A stretch of DNA of 55,047 nucleotides, from the NCBI GenBank assembly GCA_037446115.1, contig JBBIJF010000030.1:1-55047 (forward strand), read 5' to 3'. The notes beneath the pieces were generated by a model, which was given only the letters and a program-made list of their open reading frames with translations, did not search any database and was not told the DNA's origin. Made by a program: the position numbers and the translations under genes. Position 1 is the first letter of the stretch. Every line of letters begins with the position of its first letter. This document shows positions 43,205-50,809 of the stretch, one piece after another. This stretch comes from JANWXD01 sp037446115 (GTDB taxonomy: Bacteria; Acidobacteriota; Terriglobia; Bryobacterales; Bryobacteraceae).

Positions 43205-44515
43205 TCAGTTCCCGACCAACAGCGCCTCCAGTTTCGAACCAGGGACGATGATGGTCTGGGCGCGTTCGGGTCCGGTGGAAATGCAGCCGATTTCCACCCC
43301 CGTCCGCTGCGCGAGAAACTCGAGATACTGGCGCGCCCGGGCCGGCAGTTCCTCGTAGCGCGTGATCCCGGAAGTGGTGCACCGCCAGCCGGGCAAGCGT
43401 TCATAGACTGGCTCGACGGCCTCCATCGCCCGGTGCGTGGCGGGCATCTCGGTGATGTCTTTGCCCCCGAGCCGGTAGGCCACGCACACGGGGATTTCCT
43501 CGAGCTCATCGAGAACGTCGAGCTTGGTGATGACGAGGCTGTCGAAGCCGTTGATCATGGCGGTGTAGCGGACCACCGGGACGTCGAACCAACCGCAGCG
43601 GCGGGGCCTTCCGGTGACCGCTCCGAATTCATTGCCGGCCTCGCGGATGCGATCGCCTTCCTCGCCGGTGGCCTCGGTCGGGAAGGGACCGCCGCCCACG
43701 CGGGTGGTATAGGCCTTGGAGACGCCGATGACGCCTCCGATGCGGGTGGGAGGCACGCCGGTACCGGTCGCCACGCCGCCGGCCGTGGCGTTGGAGGATG
43801 TGACGAAGGGATACGTGCCATGATCAATGTCCAGCATCGTGCCCTGGGCGCCTTCAAACAGCACGCGGCGTCCGGCAGCGATGGCACGGTTGAGCAGGGC
43901 GGCCGTGTCGCACACCATCGGGCGCAAGCACTCTCCGAGTTGCTCATACTGGCGGCGGATCGCCTCGAAATCAATGGGATCTTTGATCCGAAACGCCCGG
44001 GCCAACATTTCTTTATCCTCGGCCAGAAGGCGGTAGAGTTGCGGGAAGTTATCGCGGTCCAGTAAATCGCCCATCCGGATGCCGCGGCGTCCGATCTTGT
44101 CTTCGTAGCAGGGGCCGATACCGCGGGAGGTCGTACCGATGGCGACCCGATCCGGGCGCGCTTCGGAGATCTTTTCCACGAGACGGTGGAAGGGAAAAAT
44201 CACGTGCGCGCGGTTGCTGATGGCCAGTCTTCCGTTGACGGTCACGCCGGCGCGTTCCAGCTCGCGGATCTCCTCAAGCAGCGCCACCGGATCCACCACG
44301 ACCCCGTTACCGATGACGGCCTGCTTGTCGGCGCGGAGGATGCCGGTGGGCAGCAGCTTCAAAATAAACCGGTGCGAACCGATCCGGACGGTGTGGCCTG
44401 CGTTGTGGCCTCCCTGGTAGCGCGCGACGATGTCGAAGCGCTCGCAGAACAGGTCCACAATCTTGCCCTTTCCCTCGTCGCCCCACTGCGCGCCGAGGAC
44501 CACGATATTGCTCAT
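43205..44515 (-). CDS. purA: adenylosuccinate synthetase
   Basis: First step from IMP to AMP. The 436-residue protein begins with the hallmark VVLGAQWGDEGKGKIVDLFC, and contains GGHNAGHTV, IGTTSRGIGPCYEDK, LFEGAQGTMLDIDHGTYPFV and the C-terminal base-binding ISTGPERAQTI. Length is normal. The ATG at 44515 starts homology; the open frame upstream to 44701 is spurious. The promoter is probably TACAAT on the minus strand (44540-44545) and the ribosome binding site gagtt/ggag is weak. It is separate from the purQLF block but belongs to the same pathway. Confidence 0.97.
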   Translation of the reverse strand: MSNIVVLGAQWGDEGKGKIVDLFCERFDIVARYQGGHNAGHTVRIGSHRFILKLLPTGILRADKQAVIGNGVVVDPVALLEEIRELERAGVTVNGRLAISNRAHVIFPFHRLVEKISEARPDRVAIGTTSRGIGPCYEDKIGRRGIRMGDLLDRDNFPQLYRLLAEDKEMLARAFRIKDPIDFEAIRRQYEQLGECLRPMVCDTAALLNRAIAAGRRVLFEGAQGTMLDIDHGTYPFVTSSNATAGGVATGTGVPPTRIGGVIGVSKAYTTRVGGGPFPTEATGEEGDRIREAGNEFGAVTGRPRRCGWFDVPVVRYTAMINGFDSLVITKLDVLDELEEIPVCVAYRLGGKDITEMPATHRAMEAVEPVYERLPGWRCTTSGITRYEELPARARQYLEFLAQRTGVEIGCISTGPERAQTIIVPGSKLEALLVGN

Positions 44516-44539
44516 AACTCCGAAGGGGGAAAACGTCTT

Positions 44540-44545
44540 ATTGTA
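44540..44545 (-). promoter_or_regulatory. -10 box of purA
   Basis: TACAAT on the minus strand, 24 bases upstream of the purA start codon. On the plus strand the same place reads TATTGT, a poorer match that could serve the divergent 155-residue gene. Confidence 0.45.
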
Positions 44546-44572
44546 TCGCAGTGGCGTGCTACGCTGGCCTTG

Positions 44573-45040
44573 ATGCGTCTTTCGGAAGTCTTTCTCGATC
44601 TGGGTCCTGAGCACTTGGAAGGGCTCATCCGTGCGATTTCCATCGGGAAGCTGCGAACTTACCAGCTCTATGAGTCTTTTAAGACGCGGGCGCACCTGCA
44701 CAAGCTGAACGCGGAAACGCTCCGGCGCAGCGGGCGGCGCTTCTGGGCCCGGCTGGAGGAACGCGACGAGGAGTTCGCCAGAGATCTGGCGCAGGCCATC
44801 CTGCTCTCACATCTGGATCTGATCCGTGCGGTGCTGGATTTTCTGGGGGTCCCGAACGAGGACGGGTTCTTCGCCAAAGATCTGGACGCCACGCCCTACC
44901 TTACGCCGGGGTGGCAGCAGCGCGTCTATGACCACTTCAAAGAGAGCTTTCCGGCAGGCGTGTTGCGACTCTACATCAATTATCTGAGTCTGGAGCTGGA
45001 CAAGTCCCCCACGCCGTTCAAGCCTGCGGAAGCGGCCTGA
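44573..45040 (+). CDS. conserved hypothetical protein (155 aa) upstream of AAA+/VWA pair
   Basis: A 155-residue, soluble, helix-rich and charged protein (MRLSEVFLDLGPEHLEGLI, ISIGKLRTYQLYESFKTRAH, then a C-terminal region with YLTPGWQQRVYDHFKESFPA). I do not know a name for the family. It stands 72 bases before an AAA+ ATPase gene and its VWA partner, in the same direction, which suggests a functional link. The AAA+ gene has its own extended -10 promoter in the gap. The ATG at 44573 begins the only sensible frame; the open frame further upstream overlaps purA antisense. Confidence 0.7.
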   Translation: MRLSEVFLDLGPEHLEGLIRAISIGKLRTYQLYESFKTRAHLHKLNAETLRRSGRRFWARLEERDEEFARDLAQAILLSHLDLIRAVLDFLGVPNEDGFFAKDLDATPYLTPGWQQRVYDHFKESFPAGVLRLYINYLSLELDKSPTPFKPAEAA

Positions 45041-45081
45041 GGGTTCTGCGGCGGCTCGTCGCGGCGGCAGGAGTGCTCTGG

Positions 45082-45090
45082 TGCTACAAT
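45082..45090 (+). promoter_or_regulatory. extended -10 promoter of the AAA+ gene
   Basis: TGcTACAAT ends 22 bases before the ATG at 45113. It is identical to the element at 42389-42397. No -35 box is visible. Confidence 0.5.
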
Positions 45091-45112
45091 CGCGGGTAGC
45101 ACTGGGGCGACG

Positions 45113-46609
45113 ATGAAGAGCGATCACTGGGAACTGCCACATACGCTGGGGGCGCTGCGGCGCAGCGTGTTCAGCGAGGAACGCATCGGCACGCGTTCCG
45201 TCAAAGACGAGCTGCGGGCCAACCTGATCTGCAAGCTACAGCGGGGCGAGACGCTGTTTCCGGGTATCGTCGGCTACGAGGACACGGTCGTGCCCCAGAT
45301 CGTCAACGCCATCCTGTCGCGCCAGAACTTCGTGCTGCTGGGCTTGCGAGGCCAGGCGAAGACCCGCATCATCCGCATGCTGACGAATTTTCTCGACGAA
45401 GCGCTTCCGTATATTGCGGGGTGCGAGATCCACGATAATCCGTACCGCCCCATCTGCCGGCGGTGCCGGCTGCTGGTCGAGGAGTTGGGCGAAGAGACGC
45501 CGATCGCCTACCTGACGCCGGAGCAACGCTATGTCGAGAAGCTGGCGACGCCGGACGTCACCATTGCGGACATGATCGGGGATATTGATCCCATCAAGGC
45601 GGCGCGCCAGGGGCGGGACATCTCCGACGAGTTCACGATGCATTACGGTCTGCTGCCGCGCGCCAACCGGGGCATTCTGGCCATCAACGAGCTCCCGGAT
45701 CTGGCGGGGAAGATTCAGGTGGGCCTGTTCAACATCATGCAGGAGGGCGACGTGCAGATCAAAGGCTATCCCGTGCGCCTGCCGCTCGATCTGCTGCTCG
45801 TGTTCACGGCCAACCCGGAAGATTACACCGCGCGGGGTAAGATCATCACGCCGCTCAAGGACCGCATCGGCAGCGAGATCCGGACGCACTACCCGCTTAC
45901 GGTCGAGCAAGGCATGGCGATCACGCGCCAGGAGGCGTGGATCGAGCGCTGCTCGCCGGTGCGGGTGGAGGTTCCGCCATACATCGCGGAGGTGATCGAG
46001 CAACTGGCCTTCCTGGCGCGGGAGGACAAGCGCATTGACAAGCGCTCGGGCGTGTCCCAGCGGCTGCCGATTTCCGTGATGGAGAACGTGGTCTCCAACG
46101 CGGAGCGGCGCGCCTTGCGTACGGGAGAAAAACTGGCCGTACCGCGCGTGCTGGACGTGTACGCGGCGCTGCCCGCCATCACGGGCAAGCTGGAGCTCGA
46201 ATACGAAGGAGAGCTCAAAGGCGGCGAAGCGGTGGCCCGCGAGCTGGTCCGGCTGAGCGTGGGCAAGGTCTACTCGCGCGTTATGGAGGGAGTCAACGTG
46301 ACGCCCATCGTGCACTGGTTCGAGCTGGGCGGCTCGCTCAAGCTGGATGAGTTCATGGACGCGGCCACGATGATCCAGCACATGAGCGCGATTCAAGGCC
46401 TGCTGGAGATGGCGCGGGTGCTCGGAGCGGATCGGGACGGGGAGCCGGCACGACTGGCTTCGGCGGCGGAGTTCATTCTGGAAGGCCTGTACGCCCACCG
46501 GCGCATCAGTCGCACCGAGGAGCGCGGCTTCGTCGCCGAAGAGAAGAAACGCGAGCCGGTCGCCCCGGAAGAGGGTCGGCGGCCGCCCTACCGCCGCCAG
46601 TTCAACTGA
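45113..46609 (+). CDS. MoxR/ChlI-like AAA+ ATPase
   Basis: A 498-residue AAA+ protein of the magnesium-chelatase-subunit-I type. Walker A is GLRGQAKT (about 77-84) and Walker B is ILAINELPDL (about 188-197); the sensor region follows in LLVFTANPEDYTARGKII. Between them is a cysteine motif, Cys104, Cys115 and Cys118 in CEIHDNPYRP and ICRRC, that may bind zinc. A helical C-terminal region (about 300-470) completes it. Such ATPases act with a VWA protein to remodel or insert cofactors into targets; the VWA gene follows after 10 bases. No chlorophyll genes are near, so magnesium chelation is unlikely. Confidence 0.88.
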   Translation: MKSDHWELPHTLGALRRSVFSEERIGTRSVKDELRANLICKLQRGETLFPGIVGYEDTVVPQIVNAILSRQNFVLLGLRGQAKTRIIRMLTNFLDEALPYIAGCEIHDNPYRPICRRCRLLVEELGEETPIAYLTPEQRYVEKLATPDVTIADMIGDIDPIKAARQGRDISDEFTMHYGLLPRANRGILAINELPDLAGKIQVGLFNIMQEGDVQIKGYPVRLPLDLLLVFTANPEDYTARGKIITPLKDRIGSEIRTHYPLTVEQGMAITRQEAWIERCSPVRVEVPPYIAEVIEQLAFLAREDKRIDKRSGVSQRLPISVMENVVSNAERRALRTGEKLAVPRVLDVYAALPAITGKLELEYEGELKGGEAVARELVRLSVGKVYSRVMEGVNVTPIVHWFELGGSLKLDEFMDAATMIQHMSAIQGLLEMARVLGADRDGEPARLASAAEFILEGLYAHRRISRTEERGFVAEEKKREPVAPEEGRRPPYRRQFN

Positions 46610-46619
46610 GGAGGTCCGC

Positions 46620-47858
46620 ATGCGGCGGATCACGTATTCGCGCTACACCGGGGAGGACTTCGGGATCTCCGCCGAGGATCTGCTCCGCGCGCTGGCGGAC
46701 TATTTCCTGCAAAGCGGGTTCGAACGCCACGGGCTTGCCTTCAGCGAATGGAATGCGCAGACGCTCGAAGAGCTCAAGGAAGCCATCCAGCGTGCGCTCG
46801 AGCAGGGTCAGATCCTCGAAGGCGACGAGTTCCGCCGCATGATGGAGCAGCTGGCCCGGATGACGCCCGAGGAACGGGACCGGCTGCTCGACCAGCTGGT
46901 GGAGAAGCTGGTGGAGGAGGGCTATATCACGCTCGAGGAGGAGCAGCGACCCGCACCGCCGAATCGCCCGGAGCTGGGCTCGGCGCGCACCAGGATCAAG
47001 GTGGAAATCACCGATAAGTCGCTGGACTTTCTCGGCTACAAAACGCTCAAGGATCTGCTGGCTTCGCTCGGCAAGTCCAGTTTCGGGGCTCACGATACCC
47101 GGGAGCTGGCCACGGGCGTGGAGACATGCGGCGCCGCCAAGCCGTACGAGTTCGGCGACACGCTGAACCTGGACGTCAGTGCGACGCTGTTTTCGGCGAT
47201 CCGGCGCGAGGGACCGGGCGTGCCGCTCGAGCTGGACTATGCGGACCTGCACGTGCACCAGTCGGAATACCAGAGCTCCTGCGCCACGGTGCTGATGCTG
47301 GATTGCAGCCACAGCATGATCCTTTACGGAGAGGACCGGTTCACGCCCGCAAAGAAAGTGGCTCTGGCTCTGGCGCACCTGATCCGGACCCAGTATCCGG
47401 GCGACAGCCTGCGGTGCGTGCTGTTTCACGATTCGGCCGAGGAGCTGCGGCTGTCGGAGCTGGCGCGCGTGCAGGTGGGTCCCTATTACACCAACACGCG
47501 GGACGGACTGATTCTGGCCCAGCGGCTGCTCCGGCAGGAAAAGAAAGACATGAAGCAGATCATCATGATCACCGACGGGAAGCCTTCGGCGCTGACGCTC
47601 GAAGACGGCCGGATGTATCGCAACGCTTTTGGCCTGGACCCGCTGGTCATCAGCCGCACCCTCGAGGAGGTGGCCCGCTGCCGGCGGCAGGGCATTCTGA
47701 TCAACACGTTTATGCTGGCGAGCGACTATGGTCTGGTCAACTTCGTGCAGAAAGTGACCGAACTGTGCCGCGGCAAGGCGTATTTCACCACGCCATACAC
47801 GCTCGGCCGTTATCTGCTCATGGATTACATGAACCGCAAGACGCGGACGATTCATTAA
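46620..47858 (+). CDS. VWA-domain protein, partner of the AAA+ ATPase
   Basis: A 412-residue protein: N-terminal helical and charged region (about 1-125), then a linker, and a C-terminal von Willebrand A domain (about 220-400) with an intact MIDAS DCSHS (228-232, in VLMLDCSHSM), the following threonine in NTRDGL, and IIMITDGKPSAL. It corresponds to the ChlD/CoxE-type partner of MoxR/ChlI ATPases. Start ATG at 46620 with gaggaggt; ten bases after the ATPase gene, so they are an operon. Target unknown. Confidence 0.88.
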   Translation: MRRITYSRYTGEDFGISAEDLLRALADYFLQSGFERHGLAFSEWNAQTLEELKEAIQRALEQGQILEGDEFRRMMEQLARMTPEERDRLLDQLVEKLVEEGYITLEEEQRPAPPNRPELGSARTRIKVEITDKSLDFLGYKTLKDLLASLGKSSFGAHDTRELATGVETCGAAKPYEFGDTLNLDVSATLFSAIRREGPGVPLELDYADLHVHQSEYQSSCATVLMLDCSHSMILYGEDRFTPAKKVALALAHLIRTQYPGDSLRCVLFHDSAEELRLSELARVQVGPYYTNTRDGLILAQRLLRQEKKDMKQIIMITDGKPSALTLEDGRMYRNAFGLDPLVISRTLEEVARCRRQGILINTFMLASDYGLVNFVQKVTELCRGKAYFTTPYTLGRYLLMDYMNRKTRTIH

Positions 47859-47870
47859 TGTCTGGGTGAT

Positions 47871-47890
47871 GCCGGAGTTGCGCCTCCGGC
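47871..47890 (+). terminator. hairpin after the AAA+/VWA operon
   Basis: gccggag-ttgcgc-ctccggc, a perfect seven-pair stem with a six-base loop, lies 13 bases after the VWA stop codon. It is followed by a G-run instead of T residues, so it is at best a weak terminator or an RNA-end stabiliser. Confidence 0.4.
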
Positions 47891-47934
47891 CGGGGGACCT
47901 GCCCGCACGCCTTCTCCTCCCTGCCTGGTCACCG

Positions 47935-47943
47935 TGGTAAGAT
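47935..47943 (+). promoter_or_regulatory. extended -10 before the UxuA-like gene
   Basis: TGgTAAGAT ends eight bases before the ATG at 47952, with no Shine-Dalgarno sequence between. Confidence 0.4.
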
Positions 47944-47951
47944 TCGCTGCC

Positions 47952-49037
47952 ATGAGTGTGTCGCGCAGGGAGTGGATGCGGGCCGCCGGGGCGGCGGCGT
48001 TTGTTCCAAAAGCGGCTCCGGGAGCAAGCCGGCCGTGGCCGGTCGTGGAGGGACCGCAGACGCCGAAGCTGTGCCTGGGCGTTCCGGCGAATCTCGACGA
48101 AGCAGGGATGCGGCGCATCAAGCAGATCGGCGTGGATTATGTGCTTATGGGCGGCCCGCCGATTCCCTGGCAGGAGTCCGAGCTGCGGGCGCGGATGGAA
48201 CGCTTCAAGGCGGCCGGACTGACCGTCTGCAACATGATGATCAGCGGCTTTCCCAACACGCTATACGGGCGTCCCGGGCGCGATGAGGAAATCGAAAAGG
48301 TCCGGCAGTCCATTCGCGCCGCCGGGCGCGCCGGCCTTCCCGTGGTTGAGTACAACTTTTACGCTCACCGGCTTGTGGAAGGCTACTACGAGGAGACGGG
48401 GCGGGCGGGTGCAGGTCTGACGGCTTTCGATTACGAACGCGTCAAAGACCTTCCGCCGCTGCCTCACGAGGGTGCACACACTCTGGAGCAGATGTGGAGC
48501 AACATTACCTACTTTTTGAAGGCGGTGGTTCCGGTGGCCGAGGAGGCCGGTGTGCGCCTGGCGCTCCATCCCAACGATCCTCCCGCGCCGGTGAGCCGCG
48601 GCTCGGGCCAGATTATGGCCACGCTGGCGGGATGGAAGCGGCTGATCGAGATTGTGCCCAGCCCGGCCAACGGCATCACTTACGACTGCGGCGTCACGCG
48701 CGAACTGGGCGAGGACCCGGTCGAAGTGTGCCGCTATTTCGGCACGCGCGACCGCATCAACCACGTGCACTTCCGCAACGTGCGGGTCCGCAAGCCGTAC
48801 GAACAATACACGGAGGTGTTTCCGGACGAAGGTCAAGTCAACATGTTCGAGGTGATGCGGGAGCTGGTGCGGCTGAAATATCCCCGCTGGATCTATCCGG
48901 AGCACCCCCGGGCTCTGGATGCCGACCGGGAGCGTCCGGGCTTCCGTTCCTTCTACCCCGGGGGCGGCGGCTATGTGGGGGAGGTGTACAACGTGGCCTA
49001 CACACGGGCGATGCTTCAGGCGGCACTCTCGCTTTAA
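47952..49037 (+). CDS. Tat-exported TIM-barrel protein, mannonate dehydratase-like
   Basis: A 361-residue protein with a twin-arginine signal (SRREWMRAAGAAAF, residues 4-17) and a barrel resembling mannonate dehydratase (UxuA) and xylose-isomerase-like enzymes. Seen are PVVEYNFYAHRLVEGYYEET, GVRLALHPNDPPAP with metal-ligand His, NGITYDCGVTRE, and RINHVHFRNVRV. UxuA converts mannonate to 2-keto-3-deoxygluconate, but a secreted member in an acidobacterium probably acts on another sugar acid or as an isomerase. It may be leaderless. It is alone, with 101 bases to the next gene. Confidence 0.85.
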   Translation: MSVSRREWMRAAGAAAFVPKAAPGASRPWPVVEGPQTPKLCLGVPANLDEAGMRRIKQIGVDYVLMGGPPIPWQESELRARMERFKAAGLTVCNMMISGFPNTLYGRPGRDEEIEKVRQSIRAAGRAGLPVVEYNFYAHRLVEGYYEETGRAGAGLTAFDYERVKDLPPLPHEGAHTLEQMWSNITYFLKAVVPVAEEAGVRLALHPNDPPAPVSRGSGQIMATLAGWKRLIEIVPSPANGITYDCGVTRELGEDPVEVCRYFGTRDRINHVHFRNVRVRKPYEQYTEVFPDEGQVNMFEVMRELVRLKYPRWIYPEHPRALDADRERPGFRSFYPGGGGYVGEVYNVAYTRAMLQAALSL

Positions 49038-49138
49038 GGGTTGACCCGCAAGTTCCGAAGCCGGCCGCGAGGTCCCTCGTCCGCTCAAAGTCGTCGTCGA
49101 AATCGGCCCTGACCGGGCCAACGCCTCGATCAGGAGCG

Positions 49139-49996
49139 TTAACGCCGACCCGCCTCAGCCACCCTCTTCCAACTGTGGCGGCGTGCACGCTGGCGATTTG
49201 CAGAGTCGAATTCCAGTAGCCAGAGGGCGCCGCCTGGGGTAACGAGGCCGCTCGAGGGGCGCCAGGGCGGCGAGGTTGTCGCTGCAGTCGAGACCGCGCC
49301 ATCGGAGGCAATGCGGACGACTCGGCGCTGCTCCGGAAGGGCGGCGTAAACATTTCCGCCCTGATCCGCCCACACTCCCATGACTTCACCGAGCGCGCGA
49401 CTGTGAAGCGCACTGATCTTGCCGCGAGGGCTGATCCGGTGAACGACACCCCGACTCGCGAAAAGCAGATCGCAGGTTGAAGTGATTCCGAGCCAGCCCG
49501 GCCTCATGTTGCCGAGATGCACGAAAGTTACGGCAGGCAGACCGGGGCGGGCCCGCTTGACTGCGGTCGTTGAACGCTCGCCGCCTATCCAGTAAAACCA
49601 TCCGTCCGCACAACGGACAAAGGAGAAGTCTCCATAGTCCTCGCGGAAGCCGTGGCGAGCCGCAATGATGTCAACAATGTTGCCGTTAGGGCTGCGCTTC
49701 CACACTCGATGGCCCCAACGGTTTGTGCGCTCCCCCTCGTACCAGAGGTCTTCGCCGTAAAGATTCCCGTCGGAATCGAGCCACAGCTCATGAGTGTGGA
49801 CATTGGCGACGGCGATCGAGAGCGTGCCATCAGGGGCAATACACCACACATGAACGTTGTCCGAATAGAAGATATTGCCGGCGGTGTCCGCGACGATGCC
49901 GATGGCGGGGTGCGCATGGAGCGCGGCGGCAACCAGCAACGTCGCCAGCAGGCCGAAGAGGGTTCCGGGTCTGTTCAGGCCTTCAGTATGCCGCAC
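49139..49996 (-). CDS. secreted NHL/SMP-30-like beta-propeller protein
   Basis: A protein of about 285 residues with a hydrophobic export signal (TLFGLLATLLVAAALHA) followed by short repeats typical of beta-propellers: IGIVADTAGNIFYSDN, IAPDGTLSIAVAN, DSDGNLYGED, GVWADQGGNVYAALP and RIASDGAVST. Ligand unknown. The start is uncertain: GTG at 49996 is the nearest before the signal; the frame runs open to 50224 without coding character. Its base composition is visibly less GC-rich than that of its neighbours, a hint of separate ancestry. The region 49997-50219 to its right holds no intact gene. Confidence 0.65.
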   Translation of the reverse strand: MRHTEGLNRPGTLFGLLATLLVAAALHAHPAIGIVADTAGNIFYSDNVHVWCIAPDGTLSIAVANVHTHELWLDSDGNLYGEDLWYEGERTNRWGHRVWKRSPNGNIVDIIAARHGFREDYGDFSFVRCADGWFYWIGGERSTTAVKRARPGLPAVTFVHLGNMRPGWLGITSTCDLLFASRGVVHRISPRGKISALHSRALGEVMGVWADQGGNVYAALPEQRRVVRIASDGAVSTAATTSPPWRPSSGLVTPGGALWLLEFDSANRQRARRHSWKRVAEAGRR

Positions 49997-50203
49997 GTGC
50001 TTGCGTGATGTCGAGTTGTGACCGATGCATTGGGGTTCGGCGGCCACGAACCGGCTAAAGGCAGGCCGTTGGATAAGATTAGCAGCGCCGGCCGGATTGT
50101 CCGCCCCAAGCCGGAAGGATGCGAAACCGCCTCGATTCCGCTGTCGAAAGACTATCGGACGTCGCAGCGTGCCCATCTGTCCGGGCAACCGTGGGACCGG
50201 CGC

Positions 50204-50423
50204 AAACTTGCCGGCCTTCGACATGGACTTCGGACCAATCGCCTTTCAGCGCCGGAGCCCACTGGTGCAATCGGGAGTCGTCCTGTTCCGAGTCCATCCC
50301 GGAACTCCCGAGAACCTTGCATCGCGCGTGCGGGCGTTCGGCGAGGCCAACAGGACTTGGGCCGGGCACATGAGCATCCTCACGGTTGACGGGACTCAGG
50401 TGGTGACTGCGCGGAGACCGTGA
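50204..50423 (+). pseudogene. DUF5615 PIN-like protein, C-terminal remnant
   Basis: From about 50204 the plus frame reads NLPAFDMDFGPIAFQRRSP, then GVVLFRVHPGTPENLASRVR, then WAGHMSILTVDGTQ. This matches, from memory, the second half of DUF5615 PIN-like toxin-type proteins ('D.DFG.IAF.R.......G..LFR......E.LA'). The N-terminal part with its acidic DE(N/G)LP motif should lie upstream, but the frame there gives an unrelated Arg/Pro-rich string; a similar-looking LDSAVERLSDVA occurs in another frame, suggesting frameshift decay. No antitoxin is next to it. Confidence 0.6.
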
Positions 50424-50495
50424 GGCGCTTCTTTGTCGGAATCGTTTTTCTCCGGTGACTTAAGCGAGCACCCTCGGGGTGACGAAACCGCCATT

Positions 50496-50525
50496 TTGAC
50501 CGGCGCCGGAACGGTTCGCTATGAT
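50496..50525 (+). promoter_or_regulatory. sigma-70-type promoter of rpsT
   Basis: TTGACC (50496-50501), an 18-base spacer and TATGAT (50520-50525) form the best -35/-10 pair in this region. Transcription would start about 50532, leaving a leader of only some five bases. Confidence 0.65.
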
Positions 50526-50536
50526 AGTAAGTTCCG

Positions 50537-50803
50537 ATGGCAAACACGTTCTCTGCGTTAAAACGCGTGCGCCAGACCCGGAGGCGCACTCTGATCAACC
50601 GCGTGCGCAAGTCGCGCCTGCGCCACCAGATCCGCAAGCTGCGGCGGCTGCTCGAGGCCAAAGACGTGGCGGCAGCGCAGGCCGAACTTCCCCGGACATT
50701 TTCGCTGATTGACCGCGCGGCCAAGTGGGGCATCATCAAAAAGAACACGGCGGCGCGGTACAAGTCGCGGCTGCACCTGCGCCTGAAGGCGCTGGCGGCG
50801 TAG
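50537..50803 (+). CDS. rpsT: 30S ribosomal protein S20
   Basis: Primary 16S rRNA-binding protein of the small subunit. The 88-residue, very basic protein has the S20 pattern: MANTFSALKRVRQTRRRTL at the start, the central helices LRHQIRKLRRLLEAKD, and the hallmark near the end, DRAAKWGIIKKNTAARYKSR followed by LHLRLKALAA. Unusually for a ribosomal protein gene, no Shine-Dalgarno sequence precedes the ATG, and the promoter is 11 bases away. It converges on holA with a gap of six bases. Confidence 0.97.
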   Translation: MANTFSALKRVRQTRRRTLINRVRKSRLRHQIRKLRRLLEAKDVAAAQAELPRTFSLIDRAAKWGIIKKNTAARYKSRLHLRLKALAA

Positions 50804-50809
50804 GGGTTC

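Noticed and set aside
45113..46609. Magnesium chelatase subunit ChlI for (bacterio)chlorophyll synthesis
   Set aside because: The ATPase has a distinct cysteine insert and there are no chlorophyll genes around; a MoxR-type remodelling role is more likely.
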